Of a stretch of 64,000 bases of DNA, positions 43,802 to 53,299 are shown one piece after another; position 1 is the first letter of the stretch, and every line of letters starts with the position of its first letter. Position numbers and translations under genes: made by a program. This DNA is from B1Sed10-231 sp046483385 (GTDB lineage: Bacteria > Planctomycetota > Brocadiia > SM23-32). Where the stretch lies: the NCBI GenBank assembly GCA_046483385.1, contig JAWODG010000152.1, positions 17,145 through 81,144 on the forward strand, in the 5' to 3' direction. The notes beneath the pieces were generated by a model that had not been told where the DNA came from, did no database searches, and saw only the letters and a list, made by a program, of their open reading frames with translations.

Positions 43802-46060
43802 TCAGGTCACTTTCACGGAGCAGCGGCCTCGCCCGGGAAACTGGATCCAGGTGCGGCCCTCGGCCTCGTGCCGCTCGGTCTCCACGGCTCCCCCCGCCGC
43901 ATCTCGCACGGTCACGGTCCGAGCCTCGGCGCCGCGGAAGGCCAGCACGTTTCTCCCGTGGGCCTCAACATCGTAGGAGGTCCCGCTCGCGTCCCGCTTG
44001 ACTGCGTTCAGCCGGACGGTGGACTCGACCAGCAGCGGCTCTTCCGCCGGCGGCCCGGCCCGTACCTCGACCTCGTTCGCGCCGTCCCGCAACAGGTCCT
44101 CGGGCACCTGCAGCGACCCCGGCACGTCCAGGCCGTTCACGCGCAGGGTGGCCGACTCCCCTTTGCCCATGAACGTGACGTGCAGCGAGGAACCGCGATA
44201 CCTGTACTCGGCGATTTCTTCCAGCGTGTCGTTGGCCCTCACGGCCAGTCCGAACGGCAACCGCCGCAGCCCCAGCCCGGTCATCGTCGCCAGCCACGGC
44301 CCGACGCTGAACGCCTGCGGCCGCACGTCGTGGTAGGGATGCCCGTCCTCGATCCCTATCTTCTCCACCACGGTGTTCGGCATGGCCAGGTACTCGCCCG
44401 GCCGGTAGGACTCCTGCGCGGCCATCTCGGCCGTCCGCATCACGTCCGCTTCATCGAACCAGTCCGGGTCCAGCGACGCCAGCAGGGAGAACAGCCCGGC
44501 CAGGAAGTAGCCCTCCGGCTCCTCCATCGCGCGGTCATACATCGCGCGCCGGATGCCGGGCATCCGCCACGGCTCCGGCACGAACGGCGTCAGGGACAAT
44601 CCCCACACGTAGTCGGTCACGTCCAGCCCGTAGGGCCCCGCGCGGAGAATCTCGCCCTCGGCCGTCAGCAGGTCGCCGTAGTCCGGCAGTCCGTCGCCGA
44701 AGAACGGCGCCATTCGCTCGGCCAGCGCGTCGGCCTTTTGGAGGTATTCGTCCGCCGAACCCCCGGTTTCCATCGTCGCCAGCATGGCGTATGAGGCGTA
44801 GGAAAAAAGATTTATGTAGACATCATAGGATCGCCGGACGGACTCACCCTCATAGAAGCAGTCCTGGCGTGCGGTCGGCTTGCCCACGGCGTTGTCGTGG
44901 CCGTCCCCGCGGGAGCCGGGCAAGGGCGATTCCCCCCGATGCCAGCGCCCGAACAGACCCACGTCGTCGTCGAACGCGTATCGCTCCAGCCAGTCCATGG
45001 CGTCCTCGAGCACGGCCAGATTCTCCCCGGTCACGAACCGGTCGTCGCCGGTCTGCGTCCACGCGGTGAACGCCGACCAGATGGCGTAGAAGACGCCGTC
45101 CTCCTCCCACTTGGTTATCCTCCGATTGACCAGTTGGAGGAAGGTGCGCCCTTCCGGTTCTTCGTCCTCGACCACGGTGGGGTTGGCCAGCAGGAAGTCC
45201 GTCCACAGGCCCAGCGGCTCCGGCGCGCCGGAGTGGGCGTTGAAGCATTCGATGATGGCGCCGTCCCGCACCCAGATCAGGTAGTAGATGCGGTTGATGG
45301 CCGCGCGCACCGCGCCGGAGGCGTCCTGCATGGCCAGCAGCACGCGGCGGTTCAGATCCAGCAGCCGCTGCATTTTGGGCCGCCCCTTGAGCCGGAACGT
45401 TCCGGGCGCGAGAGCCGTCTCGATCTTCTCATCGTTCTCCGTGATCAGTTCATCCGCCGTGCCGCTGACCGCTTCGCGCGCCATCTGCCGGACCGGTCCG
45501 CTCTCCAGTTCGCCGGCGACGGCCAGCAACTGGCCGGGCGCCAGTTCCGCCCGGGCGTAGGTGCTTCGTCCCTCGTCCAGAACGAGCTGATGGCGGAACG
45601 AACCGGCGCCCTCCCCCAACGCCGCGGCAAAGCTGAAAGTGCGGCCCCGGTCGGGATGCCGCACCTCGAACAGGTCCGCCTCCCGCGCCACGGCCGTGTC
45701 CGCCTTGTCGGACTTGAAGTCCACGGCCTGCGGCGCGTCGCACCACAGGACCACGCCGGGCCGGTCGTAGAGCGACAGCACGTGGAGCGCCTGCCCCTCG
45801 AAGCGCACCGTGCTGTGGAACGGGTCGTAGTCGCAGCCCTCGAACCGGTCGGCGGACAGGCCCGGCAGCGTGATGCGGTCGAAGAGCCGCGTGTGGTCGT
45901 CCCGGCACGAGAAGTTCCTGTCCCGGTAGTCGAGGGACTCGCCGGCGCGCGGCGATATCCAGAGTTCCAGCAGGCCCTCCCGGTCGAAGTTCAGCTCGAT
46001 CCGCACGCCCATGCGGTTATGCATCAGGATGGTCTTGCCCGGCAGGTCGTAAACAGTCAT
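43802..46060 (-). CDS. Six-hairpin glycosidase-like protein
   Basis: 752 residues from the ATG at 46060 (GAGAGGG upstream). N-terminal beta domain to about 210, then an alpha/alpha barrel with NRIYYLIWVRDGAIIECFNA, a phrase of glucoamylase-like and GH-unclassified six-hairpin enzymes, and LFGRWHRGESPLPGSRGDGH later. The last 130 residues are a beta-sandwich (SSLHVTFMGKGESATLRVNG). No signal peptide. The precise GH family is not clear to me; an alpha- or beta-linked oligosaccharide hydrolase in the cytoplasm is the likely role. Last gene of a minus-strand set after two epimerases. Confidence 0.75.
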   Translation of the reverse strand: MTVYDLPGKTILMHNRMGVRIELNFDREGLLELWISPRAGESLDYRDRNFSCRDDHTRLFDRITLPGLSADRFEGCDYDPFHSTVRFEGQALHVLSLYDRPGVVLWCDAPQAVDFKSDKADTAVAREADLFEVRHPDRGRTFSFAAALGEGAGSFRHQLVLDEGRSTYARAELAPGQLLAVAGELESGPVRQMAREAVSGTADELITENDEKIETALAPGTFRLKGRPKMQRLLDLNRRVLLAMQDASGAVRAAINRIYYLIWVRDGAIIECFNAHSGAPEPLGLWTDFLLANPTVVEDEEPEGRTFLQLVNRRITKWEEDGVFYAIWSAFTAWTQTGDDRFVTGENLAVLEDAMDWLERYAFDDDVGLFGRWHRGESPLPGSRGDGHDNAVGKPTARQDCFYEGESVRRSYDVYINLFSYASYAMLATMETGGSADEYLQKADALAERMAPFFGDGLPDYGDLLTAEGEILRAGPYGLDVTDYVWGLSLTPFVPEPWRMPGIRRAMYDRAMEEPEGYFLAGLFSLLASLDPDWFDEADVMRTAEMAAQESYRPGEYLAMPNTVVEKIGIEDGHPYHDVRPQAFSVGPWLATMTGLGLRRLPFGLAVRANDTLEEIAEYRYRGSSLHVTFMGKGESATLRVNGLDVPGSLQVPEDLLRDGANEVEVRAGPPAEEPLLVESTVRLNAVKRDASGTSYDVEAHGRNVLAFRGAEARTVTVRDAAGGAVETERHEAEGRTWIQFPGRGRCSVKVT

Positions 46061-46168
46061 GGATTGCCCTCTCAGCCATATCTTGCGGCGAGGAACCCTC
46101 AGCCTACCAGCAAAGAAGCACGTGGCCAACTCGCCGCCGGGACCGCGGTTCTTGTCATTCTGCCACCG

Positions 46169-46987
46169 CTAAGATTCATCATGGCGGTAGGGGCGGGTGT
46201 GGAAGCGCTCGAAGCGGTGGCGGGCCTTCCAGCCGAGCAGGCGTTCGGCCTTCTCGGGGCTGCATTTGCCCATCGGCAGGTCGGCGCAGATGTAGAAGCG
46301 CTCGTTCGGATGCGGCATCGCCGGCGCGCGCAGCGCGCACCGGTAGGCCGGCCCCAGGTCCTCCCAGGCCACGGAGAACGACTGCACCACGTCGTCGTCG
46401 CGACCGTTGTACTCGTCCGCCGGCCGGAGGCGGGACAGAAACAGCGTGATGACGTCCACGCCCTCCCGTTCCGCGAAGGCGTCCACCACGTGCAGACCGA
46501 TGTGTTTGGTGTGCCCGTACAGCTCCGTGCCCGGCCGCGTCGGCGCGTCGTCCGGAATGCCGAACTCGTAGCGGTGGTCGCCCTCGAAGCCCGAGGTGCG
46601 CTGCAAGACTCCGGTATGCACCACCCGCCGCAGGCCCGTCTCGGCGGCGGCCTTCATGATGTTGTAGGCGCCCACGACGTTGATCCGGAAAGCGAGTTCC
46701 GGCACGCTGCGGTTCACGGCCAGGTTGATCGCCGCGTCGCAGCCCTCCATCGCATCGCAAACTCGCCGGTAGTCGGTCACGTCGCAGAGACCCCATTCGT
46801 GGGGCGGTTCCGGCGGCTCGGTCCAGTGCGGCCAGATGGGAGAGGTCTCCCGCGCCATGACCTCGTCGATGTCGGCAACGTCGGTCAGCCGGAGGGTATA
46901 GTGCTCAGCCAGCACCGGCGCAATCACGGCCCCGACCGGTCCGCCCGCGCCGAAAACGACTACTTTCCCCGCGTCCATGCCCGGCAT
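46169..46987 (-). CDS. NAD-dependent epimerase/dehydratase-like SDR
   Basis: 272 residues from the ATG at 46987, which shares its A with the stop of the preceding SDR gene (a GTG one codon upstream is also in frame). Extended SDR with nucleotide motif VVVFGAGGPVGAVIAPVLAE, INLAVNRSVPELAFRINVVG and YGHTKHIGLHVV, where the Tyr-x3-Lys catalytic pair reads YGHTK. The family modifies nucleotide sugars or oxidises sugars such as hexuronates. Tandem with a related gene, so the two may act on sequential intermediates or as a heteromer. Confidence 0.85.
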   Translation of the reverse strand: MPGMDAGKVVVFGAGGPVGAVIAPVLAEHYTLRLTDVADIDEVMARETSPIWPHWTEPPEPPHEWGLCDVTDYRRVCDAMEGCDAAINLAVNRSVPELAFRINVVGAYNIMKAAAETGLRRVVHTGVLQRTSGFEGDHRYEFGIPDDAPTRPGTELYGHTKHIGLHVVDAFAEREGVDVITLFLSRLRPADEYNGRDDDVVQSFSVAWEDLGPAYRCALRAPAMPHPNERFYICADLPMGKCSPEKAERLLGWKARHRFERFHTRPYRHDES

Positions 46988-47667
46988 CACGCGCCCTCCC
47001 GCTCAAAGCCCAGCATCAGCCGCGCGTTGCGCTCGATGAAGCGGCCCGAGGACGCCACGTGGAAGACGTGCCAGTTGTAGCCCGGCGGGCCGAGTTCGAT
47101 CTCCAGCGCCCGTTCGATGGCCTCCAGCGCGTCTTCGGAACGAGTGTTGGTCTCCGGGTCCTCCCCGATGGGCGCGAACCGCAGGCAAACCCCGCTGATG
47201 GGTCCCTCCCGGGCGAACTCCCGCACGACCAGCTCGCACAGGTAGGGCGCCAGATGGTCGGCGTCCGCTTCCGGACGCGGCCGCCATTGCTCGTCGACCA
47301 GGTACTCGTCCGGGTAGGCGTCGAAGACCGAGAGCGAGCCGGCCACCACGATCCGGCCGGCGCCGGCCTCCCGGGCCGCCGCGCAGAGGCGGTATGTGCC
47401 CAGCGTCGCGCGCTCCAGGCGCTCCTGCTCCGCGTCAGGCGCCTCAAGCGGCGCCGGGTCGAACTCGGCCAGGTGAACCACCGCATCGATGTCGTCCACC
47501 AGCGACGCCGCGAAGTCAGGCCTCCGCAGGTCGCCCTGCACGTACTCGGCCGACGCCCGCCCTCCGGGTGACGAGACGCCGGTCAGGCGGAGCCTGTGGC
47601 TCCTGCTCAGGTGTTCGGCGACCAGCCGCCCCAGCGGCCGGTTCGCGCCGGTTATCAGGATGTGCAA
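46987..47667 (-). CDS. NAD-dependent epimerase/dehydratase-like SDR (TTG start)
   Basis: 226 residues. The TTG at 47667 is chosen as start because GGGAGGCGGAA precedes it at correct distance and LHILITGANRPLGRLVAEHL follows at once; no ATG fits. The frame is open for another 1,178 codons upstream, but that part is only the antisense of other genes. Features: the Gly-rich loop TGANRPLG, DAVVHLAEFDPAP, and VAGSLSVFD. The usual YxxxK appears degraded: the expected position reads APYLCELVVREF, with Tyr but no Lys. It may be catalytically altered. About 30% shorter than typical SDR epimerases. Confidence 0.78.
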   Translation of the reverse strand: MHILITGANRPLGRLVAEHLSRSHRLRLTGVSSPGGRASAEYVQGDLRRPDFAASLVDDIDAVVHLAEFDPAPLEAPDAEQERLERATLGTYRLCAAAREAGAGRIVVAGSLSVFDAYPDEYLVDEQWRPRPEADADHLAPYLCELVVREFAREGPISGVCLRFAPIGEDPETNTRSEDALEAIERALEIELGPPGYNWHVFHVASSGRFIERNARLMLGFEREGA

Positions 47668-47850
47668 TTCCGCCTCCCGCTTTGGACTCAGGCCCAGTGT
47701 GCGGCACGAGCCCGAAGACTGCAAGGTCGGCCGGGTTCCCGGTGCGCAGACCGGATGGCCTCCGGCTCTCGCTTGACAGTGGGGCTCCGAACGCGGACAA
47801 AGTCCCGTTCCGCGGGCCAGACGGACGAACACAGAGGGAGTTGACGGCAC

Positions 47851-49287
47851 ATGAAAAAACGACCGAACCTGCTGATTATCTGTCCGGACGAGATGCGCGG
47901 GGACTGCGCCGGCTTCATGGGCAACCCCGACATACAGACGCCCAACATGGACGCGCTCGCCGCCCGGAGCACCGTCTTCAGTCGGCACATGGCCACGTTC
48001 CCCAAATGCGTCCCGGCCCGGGTCTGCCTGATGACCGGCCGCTACTGCCACACAGACGGCCTGCGCAGCGTCTCGCAGCACATGGAACGCGACAGGGTGG
48101 ACCTCCTCCACCGCCTCCGCCGGGCCGGCTACGAGACGGCCGTCTTCGGCAAGAATCACTGCTGGCACCCCGACGTCTGGGAAAGCCTGGATCATCGATC
48201 CTACGACGCGCCCATGGACGGATACAAGGACTTCGTGGAGACGGAACCCGACCCGGACGGCGTCACGCCCCTGGACCTGGAGGACGGCTGGCACTACGTG
48301 GGCTGCAACACGCGCCACATGCCCGACGAGGGCTATACGGAGCAGACCGTCGATTTCCTGCGCAACAGCCGGGACCGGGACCGGCCGTTCTTCCTCCAGG
48401 TCAACATCGAATCGCCTCACCCCGTCTATGGCGTCGAGGAGCCGTGGTACTCGATGTACAACCGGGACGGCATCAGCGCCTGGCCCCACGAACTGCCGGC
48501 CAACGCGCCGCTGCCCGTGGTCAAGCAACGCGAGATACGCACCGGCACCGAGCCCCAGCAGGAGGCCGCCCGCGAGGTGCAGTGCGTCTATTACGGCATG
48601 ATATCGAAAGTGGACAGCCTGATCGGCCGCATCCTGGACGCCGTCCGGGAGGAGGGCCTCTGGGACGACACCGTCATCCTGTTCTGGGTGGATCACGGCG
48701 ATTACGCCGGCCAGTACACGCTGGCCGAGAAGTGGGACACCCACTTCCCCGACTGCCTCATCCACGTGCCGTGCACCATCCGCGGGCCCGGCCTGCCGGA
48801 GGGCGCCGCCGTGGACAGCCTGACCGACCACGCCGACCTGGCGCCGACGCTGTGCGAACTGCTGGGGCTTGAGCCTCTCCGGGGGATGCACGGCCAGTCC
48901 CTGCTGCCCTTCATCCACGACGGCAAGCGCAAGCGCGCCGTCTTCGCCGACGGCGGCCACGAGGACGAGATGCTGGCCCGCGCCCGCGACGTGCTGGCCT
49001 ACTGCACCGAGCCGCGCGAGCGCCGGCCGGCCAAGACACAGACCTACTACCAGTGTCCCGACACGATGGCCCGGGCTAAGATGGTGCGCACCGACCGCTA
49101 CAAGATGGTGGTGAGGCTCCGGGGCGGCAACGAGCTGTACGACCTGCAGGAGGACCCCTGGGAACTGAACAACCGGTGGGGCGATCCTGACCTGGCGGAC
49201 GTGGTGCCGGAGCTGATGCAAATGCTGGTCGATTGGAGCCTGCGGACCGACCCTGACGAACCCCGGCTGGAGAAGTTTACGGTCTGA
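47851..49287 (+). CDS. Sulfatase (Cys-type, no signal peptide)
   Basis: 478 residues. Start MKKRPNLLIICPDEMRGDC contains the metal Asp13 and no export signal. The formylglycine motif is CVPAR with Cys53, followed by LMTGRYCHTDG. Other features: FWVDHGDYAGQYTLAEKWDT, close to the phosphonate/choline-sulfatase-like branch, and a C-terminal DLQEDPWELNNRWGDPDL typical of sulfatases. Divergent from the SDR pair; upstream at 47773 is an exact TTGACA but no good -10. Likely cytoplasmic desulfation of an imported saccharide. Confidence 0.92.
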   Translation: MKKRPNLLIICPDEMRGDCAGFMGNPDIQTPNMDALAARSTVFSRHMATFPKCVPARVCLMTGRYCHTDGLRSVSQHMERDRVDLLHRLRRAGYETAVFGKNHCWHPDVWESLDHRSYDAPMDGYKDFVETEPDPDGVTPLDLEDGWHYVGCNTRHMPDEGYTEQTVDFLRNSRDRDRPFFLQVNIESPHPVYGVEEPWYSMYNRDGISAWPHELPANAPLPVVKQREIRTGTEPQQEAAREVQCVYYGMISKVDSLIGRILDAVREEGLWDDTVILFWVDHGDYAGQYTLAEKWDTHFPDCLIHVPCTIRGPGLPEGAAVDSLTDHADLAPTLCELLGLEPLRGMHGQSLLPFIHDGKRKRAVFADGGHEDEMLARARDVLAYCTEPRERRPAKTQTYYQCPDTMARAKMVRTDRYKMVVRLRGGNELYDLQEDPWELNNRWGDPDLADVVPELMQMLVDWSLRTDPDEPRLEKFTV

Positions 49288-49309
49288 GACCCTCTCCGCT
49301 CCGGCCCGG

Positions 49310-49337
49310 TTGAATGCGGAGGGTGGCGTGGTATCCT
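49310..49337 (+). promoter_or_regulatory. Possible promoter for the first DUF6785 gene
   Basis: TTGAAT, 16-base spacer, TATCCT (4 of 6 at both), about 40 bases before the ATG at 49378. Confidence 0.35.
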
Positions 49338-49377
49338 GTGACCCGCCGCCGGTCCGCCAGACTTCGGAGTGCAACCC

Positions 49378-51318
49378 ATGACGTGGCGTGCGTTCATCGT
49401 GGGGTTGATAGCGGTAGCCACCATCGCGTTCATCGATCCCTACACGTCCTTCAACCACAACTACGGTTGGAACACGCAAAGCCACCTGCCGGCGGGAGCG
49501 GTCATCGCGCTGGTGGTCGTTACGCTGGCACTGAACGGATTCCTGCACCTCGTCAGGCGGCGATGGGCGCTGAAGCGACCCGAGTTGATGCTGGTCTGGT
49601 GCATGCTCATCGTGGGCTACGCCGTGCCGTCGAACCTGATGCGCTTCTGGCCACCGCTGATGGCGTCCCCGCCCTACATCGCGCAGCGGCCCGACATCGC
49701 CTGGCGCGACACGGCCCTGGAGGCGGCGCCCGCCGAGCTGATGCTCACCAAGGACCCCCACTCCACGGCCGCCCGGCATTACGTGGAAGGCTGGCCCCGC
49801 GGCGAGGGACGGGTGCCGTGGGCAAGGTGGCTGGCACCCATGTGGCGCTGGGGCATCCTCATGGCGTTCTTCTACCTGGCCACGTTCTGCATGTGCGCGC
49901 TGATGCGACGGCAATGGGTGGACCGGGAGCGACTGCAGTTTCCACTGGCCCGCATCCCCCTCGACTTCACCGAAGGCGCCGGCCGGGACGGCTTCTTGCC
50001 TGCTCTCTTCAGCAACAACGCCTTCCTCGTAGGCCTGCTGGGCGGTATCACGTTCCGGGCTCTGCGCTCGCTGCCCATCCTCTTCGGCTCGGAGACGATA
50101 TGGAACGTCACCATCCCGCTTCAGGATATCTTCCTGGACACCCCGCTGGAATACCTCTACCTCGTCAACTTCAGCCTGAACTGGATCGCCATCGGCGTGG
50201 CCTATCTCGTCCCGGCCGACGTAAGCTTGAGCGTCTGGTTCTTCTATCTGCTGGGACGTGTCGAGCTGCAGACGGCCGCGTGGATGGGCTCCCCGCTCCA
50301 CCAGGGCGGCACGGGCTCGGAGCTTGTGCGGTGGCAGAGGCTGGGGGCCTACGTCACGTTCACGGCCGGGGCCCTCTACATGGCGCGGCGGCACCTGGCG
50401 GACGTGATCGCCAAGGCTTTCGGGCGGCGCCGGGGCGTGGACGACAGCGAGGAACCGGTCAGCTTCATGGTCGGCTTCTGGGGACTGGTGCTCTGCTCGG
50501 TCGGGGCCGTCCTCTGGTTCACTCATTACGGGATGGGTCTGGCGCCGACGGTGGCCTTCTTTCTGCTGCTCATGATCACCCAGTTCGTCCACGCCCGCAT
50601 CGTGGCACAGAGCGGCCTCTACCGCACCTCGCCCCTCGGCCGCGGGCCGGAGCTGCTGCACAGCCTGGCGGGTGGCGGGCTGTTCACGCCACGCGGCGCA
50701 ACACTGGCCAACATGCAGTACACGGCCATGATCAACGGCAACAACTCGATGATCGGCCCGGCCGCCATCCACGCCTTCTTCATCAGCGACGTATTCAAGG
50801 AGCGGCGCCGCTGGCTGCTGCCGGCCCTGCTGGCCGCGCTGACGGTGGCCATCGCCGCGGCCGGCTGGACCTGCATCTACCAGGGCTACTACGACGGCGG
50901 GGTCAACTTCAGCAACGTCTGGGCGGTGATCAACAACCCGCAGGGCTCCTTCGAGGCGGCCCACAGGCTGATCGCCCGGCCGGAGGAAGCGGTCAGCGTC
51001 AAGTGGGGGCCGCTGGGCCTGGGTGTTGTGATGACATCCTTCGTCATGTTTATGCGCGCGCGGTTCTACTGGTGGCCCATCCACAGCATAGGCATTCTGG
51101 CGCTGGCCGAGTACGGCCTGGACCGCATGTGGTTCTCCTTCGCCCTCGGGTGGCTCATCAAGGTACTGCTGATGAAGTTCGGCACCGGGCGCCTCCTGCG
51201 GCAAGGGCGGTTCTTCTTCGTGGGCTTCATCGTCAGCGAATGCTCCTTCTACAGCGCCTGGAGCCTGCTCAGCTTCGCCACCGGTGGCACCGTGCCCGGC
51301 GCCGGCGGCTGGATATGA
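49378..51318 (+). CDS. Polytopic membrane protein, DUF6785/DUF6784 type (paralogue 1)
   Basis: 646 residues with about 13-14 membrane helices. I chose the ATG at 49378 over a GTG three codons earlier because its start MTWRAFIVGL matches the paralogue at 57176 (MTWRAFIIGL). Both share ELMLVWCMLIV, an FFYLATFCMCALMRRQWVD-like helix, VPADVSLSVWFFYLLGRVEL, FWGLVLCSVGAVLW and a C-terminal FYWWPIHSIGIL...K segment. The family has no proven function. It sits between a sulfatase and an oxidoreductase, so transport of a saccharide or related organic solute is a fair hypothesis. Confidence 0.85.
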   Translation: MTWRAFIVGLIAVATIAFIDPYTSFNHNYGWNTQSHLPAGAVIALVVVTLALNGFLHLVRRRWALKRPELMLVWCMLIVGYAVPSNLMRFWPPLMASPPYIAQRPDIAWRDTALEAAPAELMLTKDPHSTAARHYVEGWPRGEGRVPWARWLAPMWRWGILMAFFYLATFCMCALMRRQWVDRERLQFPLARIPLDFTEGAGRDGFLPALFSNNAFLVGLLGGITFRALRSLPILFGSETIWNVTIPLQDIFLDTPLEYLYLVNFSLNWIAIGVAYLVPADVSLSVWFFYLLGRVELQTAAWMGSPLHQGGTGSELVRWQRLGAYVTFTAGALYMARRHLADVIAKAFGRRRGVDDSEEPVSFMVGFWGLVLCSVGAVLWFTHYGMGLAPTVAFFLLLMITQFVHARIVAQSGLYRTSPLGRGPELLHSLAGGGLFTPRGATLANMQYTAMINGNNSMIGPAAIHAFFISDVFKERRRWLLPALLAALTVAIAAAGWTCIYQGYYDGGVNFSNVWAVINNPQGSFEAAHRLIARPEEAVSVKWGPLGLGVVMTSFVMFMRARFYWWPIHSIGILALAEYGLDRMWFSFALGWLIKVLLMKFGTGRLLRQGRFFFVGFIVSECSFYSAWSLLSFATGGTVPGAGGWI

Positions 51319-51345
51319 ACCGTGCTATTCCAACGAGGAAACACC

Positions 51346-52296
51346 ATGAATCCCAAGAACAGAGACCGCCTCAAAGTCGGCGTTATAGGCGTCGGATGGC
51401 ACAGCCGGACGAGCCATCTGCCGGCCCTCTCCCGCTGTGCCTCGGAGGGTCCCGATGGGGTCGAACTGACCGCCCTGTGTGACCTCGACCTGCAGAAGGC
51501 CCGGCGGTGCGCCGACGAGTTCGGCTTTCGGCGGGCGTACGGCTCTGCCGATCAGATGCTCGACACCGAAAGCCTGGACGCCTGCGTTGCCATCACACCG
51601 ATGGACTTCACCACGGAGTGCGCCCTCGACCTCATAGAGCGGGGCATCCCCGCCCTGATCGAGAAGCCGCCCGGCCGAACCCTCGAGGAGGCCCGCTCGA
51701 TCGCCCGAGCCGCCGGCCAGAGCGGCGTGCCCGTGATGGTCAGCGTCAACCGACGCTTTGAGCCCGGCATGCAGGACGCTCTCGACTGGCTGGAGGAACG
51801 CCCCCTCACCTATCTGCGCGCCGTAACCGCGCGCGGTAACCGCACCGAGCCCCGGTTCCTCACCGAGACCGGCATTCACTCGGTGGACGCCGTCCGGGCG
51901 CTGGGCGGAGAAGTCGCCGCGTGGGACCATCGCCGGACAACGGCCGCGGGGGCCGCCTGGTTCGACCTCCGGTTCGAGTTCGAAAGCGCTGCGCTGGGCG
52001 CCCTGCAGGTGCTCCCCACGGCGGGACACACCGTGGAGAGGTATGAGGTCTTCGGCGACAACTGGCACGGCCTGGTGGAGAGCGGCACGCACGGCTCCGC
52101 AGCCTTCACCGCCTGGGAAGACGGGGAACGAGTCATCCATGCCCATCCCCCCGCGGACTCGCCCCGGTTTGTGCTCGACGGCACCTACTCTGAGACCCGC
52201 AGCTTCCTCGAAGCGCTGCTGTGCGGCGACGTGCCGCACCCCACCCCGGACGAAGTCCTGGCCTCTGTCGAGATCTGCCACCGGTGCCTGGGCTGA
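51346..52296 (+). CDS. Gfo/Idh/MocA family oxidoreductase
   Basis: 316 residues from the ATG at 51346, with AGGAAAC upstream. NAD motif LKVGVIGVGWHSRTSHLPAL, EKP motif as IEKPPGRTLEEAR, and the likely catalytic His in TETGIHSVDAVRALGG. It follows the DUF6785 gene by 27 bases and is probably co-transcribed. Family role: NAD(P)-linked redox on sugars; substrate unknown. Confidence 0.92.
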   Translation: MNPKNRDRLKVGVIGVGWHSRTSHLPALSRCASEGPDGVELTALCDLDLQKARRCADEFGFRRAYGSADQMLDTESLDACVAITPMDFTTECALDLIERGIPALIEKPPGRTLEEARSIARAAGQSGVPVMVSVNRRFEPGMQDALDWLEERPLTYLRAVTARGNRTEPRFLTETGIHSVDAVRALGGEVAAWDHRRTTAAGAAWFDLRFEFESAALGALQVLPTAGHTVERYEVFGDNWHGLVESGTHGSAAFTAWEDGERVIHAHPPADSPRFVLDGTYSETRSFLEALLCGDVPHPTPDEVLASVEICHRCLG

Positions 52297-52328
52297 CGCG
52301 TTGCGGCCGGCTGCCGGCACCAGATTTG

Positions 52329-52356
52329 TTGACAATCGGGCGTCACCGGATAGACT
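52329..52356 (+). promoter_or_regulatory. Sigma-70 promoter of the mla operon
   Basis: Perfect TTGACA, 16-base spacer, TAGACT (4 of 6). It lies 30 bases after the oxidoreductase stop and leaves a leader of about 160 bases before mlaE. Confidence 0.6.
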
Positions 52357-52526
52357 ACATTCAGGCGGGGAATCGGGGGGGAATACCCGGGACCGGGTGT
52401 TGCCCTCCGCTTCGTCGTGTCGTTGGCGCCGACCGGACCGGGGGCATTGGCCGGGTCCGGGCGGTGGACGTCTACGGATGCCGCGTAACTCGGGGGCGTG
52501 TCCATATCAAGCTGAACGAAAATCCG

Positions 52527-53297
52527 ATGGCCCGGCAACTCGCCAGGCTGGGGCACATCGCGCTCTTGCCGGTCCTGGAGACGGGCCGGATGGGCGTTTT
52601 CCTGGGGCGCATGCTTCTCACGACCGCCATACCGCCCCTCAAGCTCGGACGTATTCTCAAGCGGGTGCAGTTCTTCGGGTTCCAATCGCTCGTGGTGATT
52701 CTGCTGACGGGCCTTTTCACGGGGATGGTGCTGGGCTATCAGGGCTTTTATACCCTGCTCCGCGTCGGCTCCAGCGCCTTCTTGGGCCCCATGGTGGCGC
52801 TGTCGCTGCTGCGCGAGCTGGGCCCGGTGATAGCCGCGCTGATGGTGACCGCGCGTGCCGGATCGGCGGTCTGTGCGGAGATCGGCATCATGCGGATCAA
52901 CGAGGAGATAGACGCCATGGAGCTGATGGGGCTCAACCCGTTCCGCTACCTCACCGTCCCCGTCCTTCTGGCCGCGCTGATCTGCCTGCCGCTGCTGACG
53001 GCCATCTTCAACACCGTCGGCGTGGGCGGGGGCTACGTGGTGGGGGTGAGGCTTCTGGGCGTTGGCGCCGGCACGTACTTCGGCGAGATGGCGGACTACG
53101 TCGAGATGAAGGACATCATAGGCAGCATCTATAAGTCCGTCGCGTTCGGTGGCCTTATCGCCTGGATCTCGTGCTACAAGGGCTACTTCGCCGGTTTCGG
53201 GGCGGAGGGCGTCAGCCGCGCCACCACGCAGGCCGTTGTCCTCACCTCCGTGCTGATCCTGGTGACCGACTACTTCCTGACCTCGATCCTGTTCTGA
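52527..53297 (+). CDS. mlaE: Phospholipid ABC transporter permease MlaE
   Basis: 256 residues from the ATG at 52527; the frame is open upstream to 52221 but that part does not resemble the family. Six or so helices with the MlaE signature: LTGLFTGMVLGYQGFYTL, MVALSLLRELGPVIAALMVT, ARAGSAVCAEIGIMRINEEI and DAMELMGLNPFRYLTVPV. It forms the membrane core that, with MlaF, moves phospholipids between the inner and outer membranes. First gene of mlaE-F-D-C. Confidence 0.93.
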   Translation: MARQLARLGHIALLPVLETGRMGVFLGRMLLTTAIPPLKLGRILKRVQFFGFQSLVVILLTGLFTGMVLGYQGFYTLLRVGSSAFLGPMVALSLLRELGPVIAALMVTARAGSAVCAEIGIMRINEEIDAMELMGLNPFRYLTVPVLLAALICLPLLTAIFNTVGVGGGYVVGVRLLGVGAGTYFGEMADYVEMKDIIGSIYKSVAFGGLIAWISCYKGYFAGFGAEGVSRATTQAVVLTSVLILVTDYFLTSILF

Positions 53298-53299
53298 AC

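Noticed and set aside
47668..51204. Very long minus-strand open frame (about 1,178 codons) continuous with the SDR gene ending at 46987.
   Set aside because: It lies antisense to a clear sulfatase and a DUF6785 gene, is His/Gln/Val-rich like other mirror frames here, and has no motifs. GC-rich third positions explain the lack of stops.
52221..52526. N-terminal extension of MlaE (102 codons).
   Set aside because: Overlaps the end of the oxidoreductase gene and the promoter, and does not resemble MlaE; the ATG at 52527 gives the family length.
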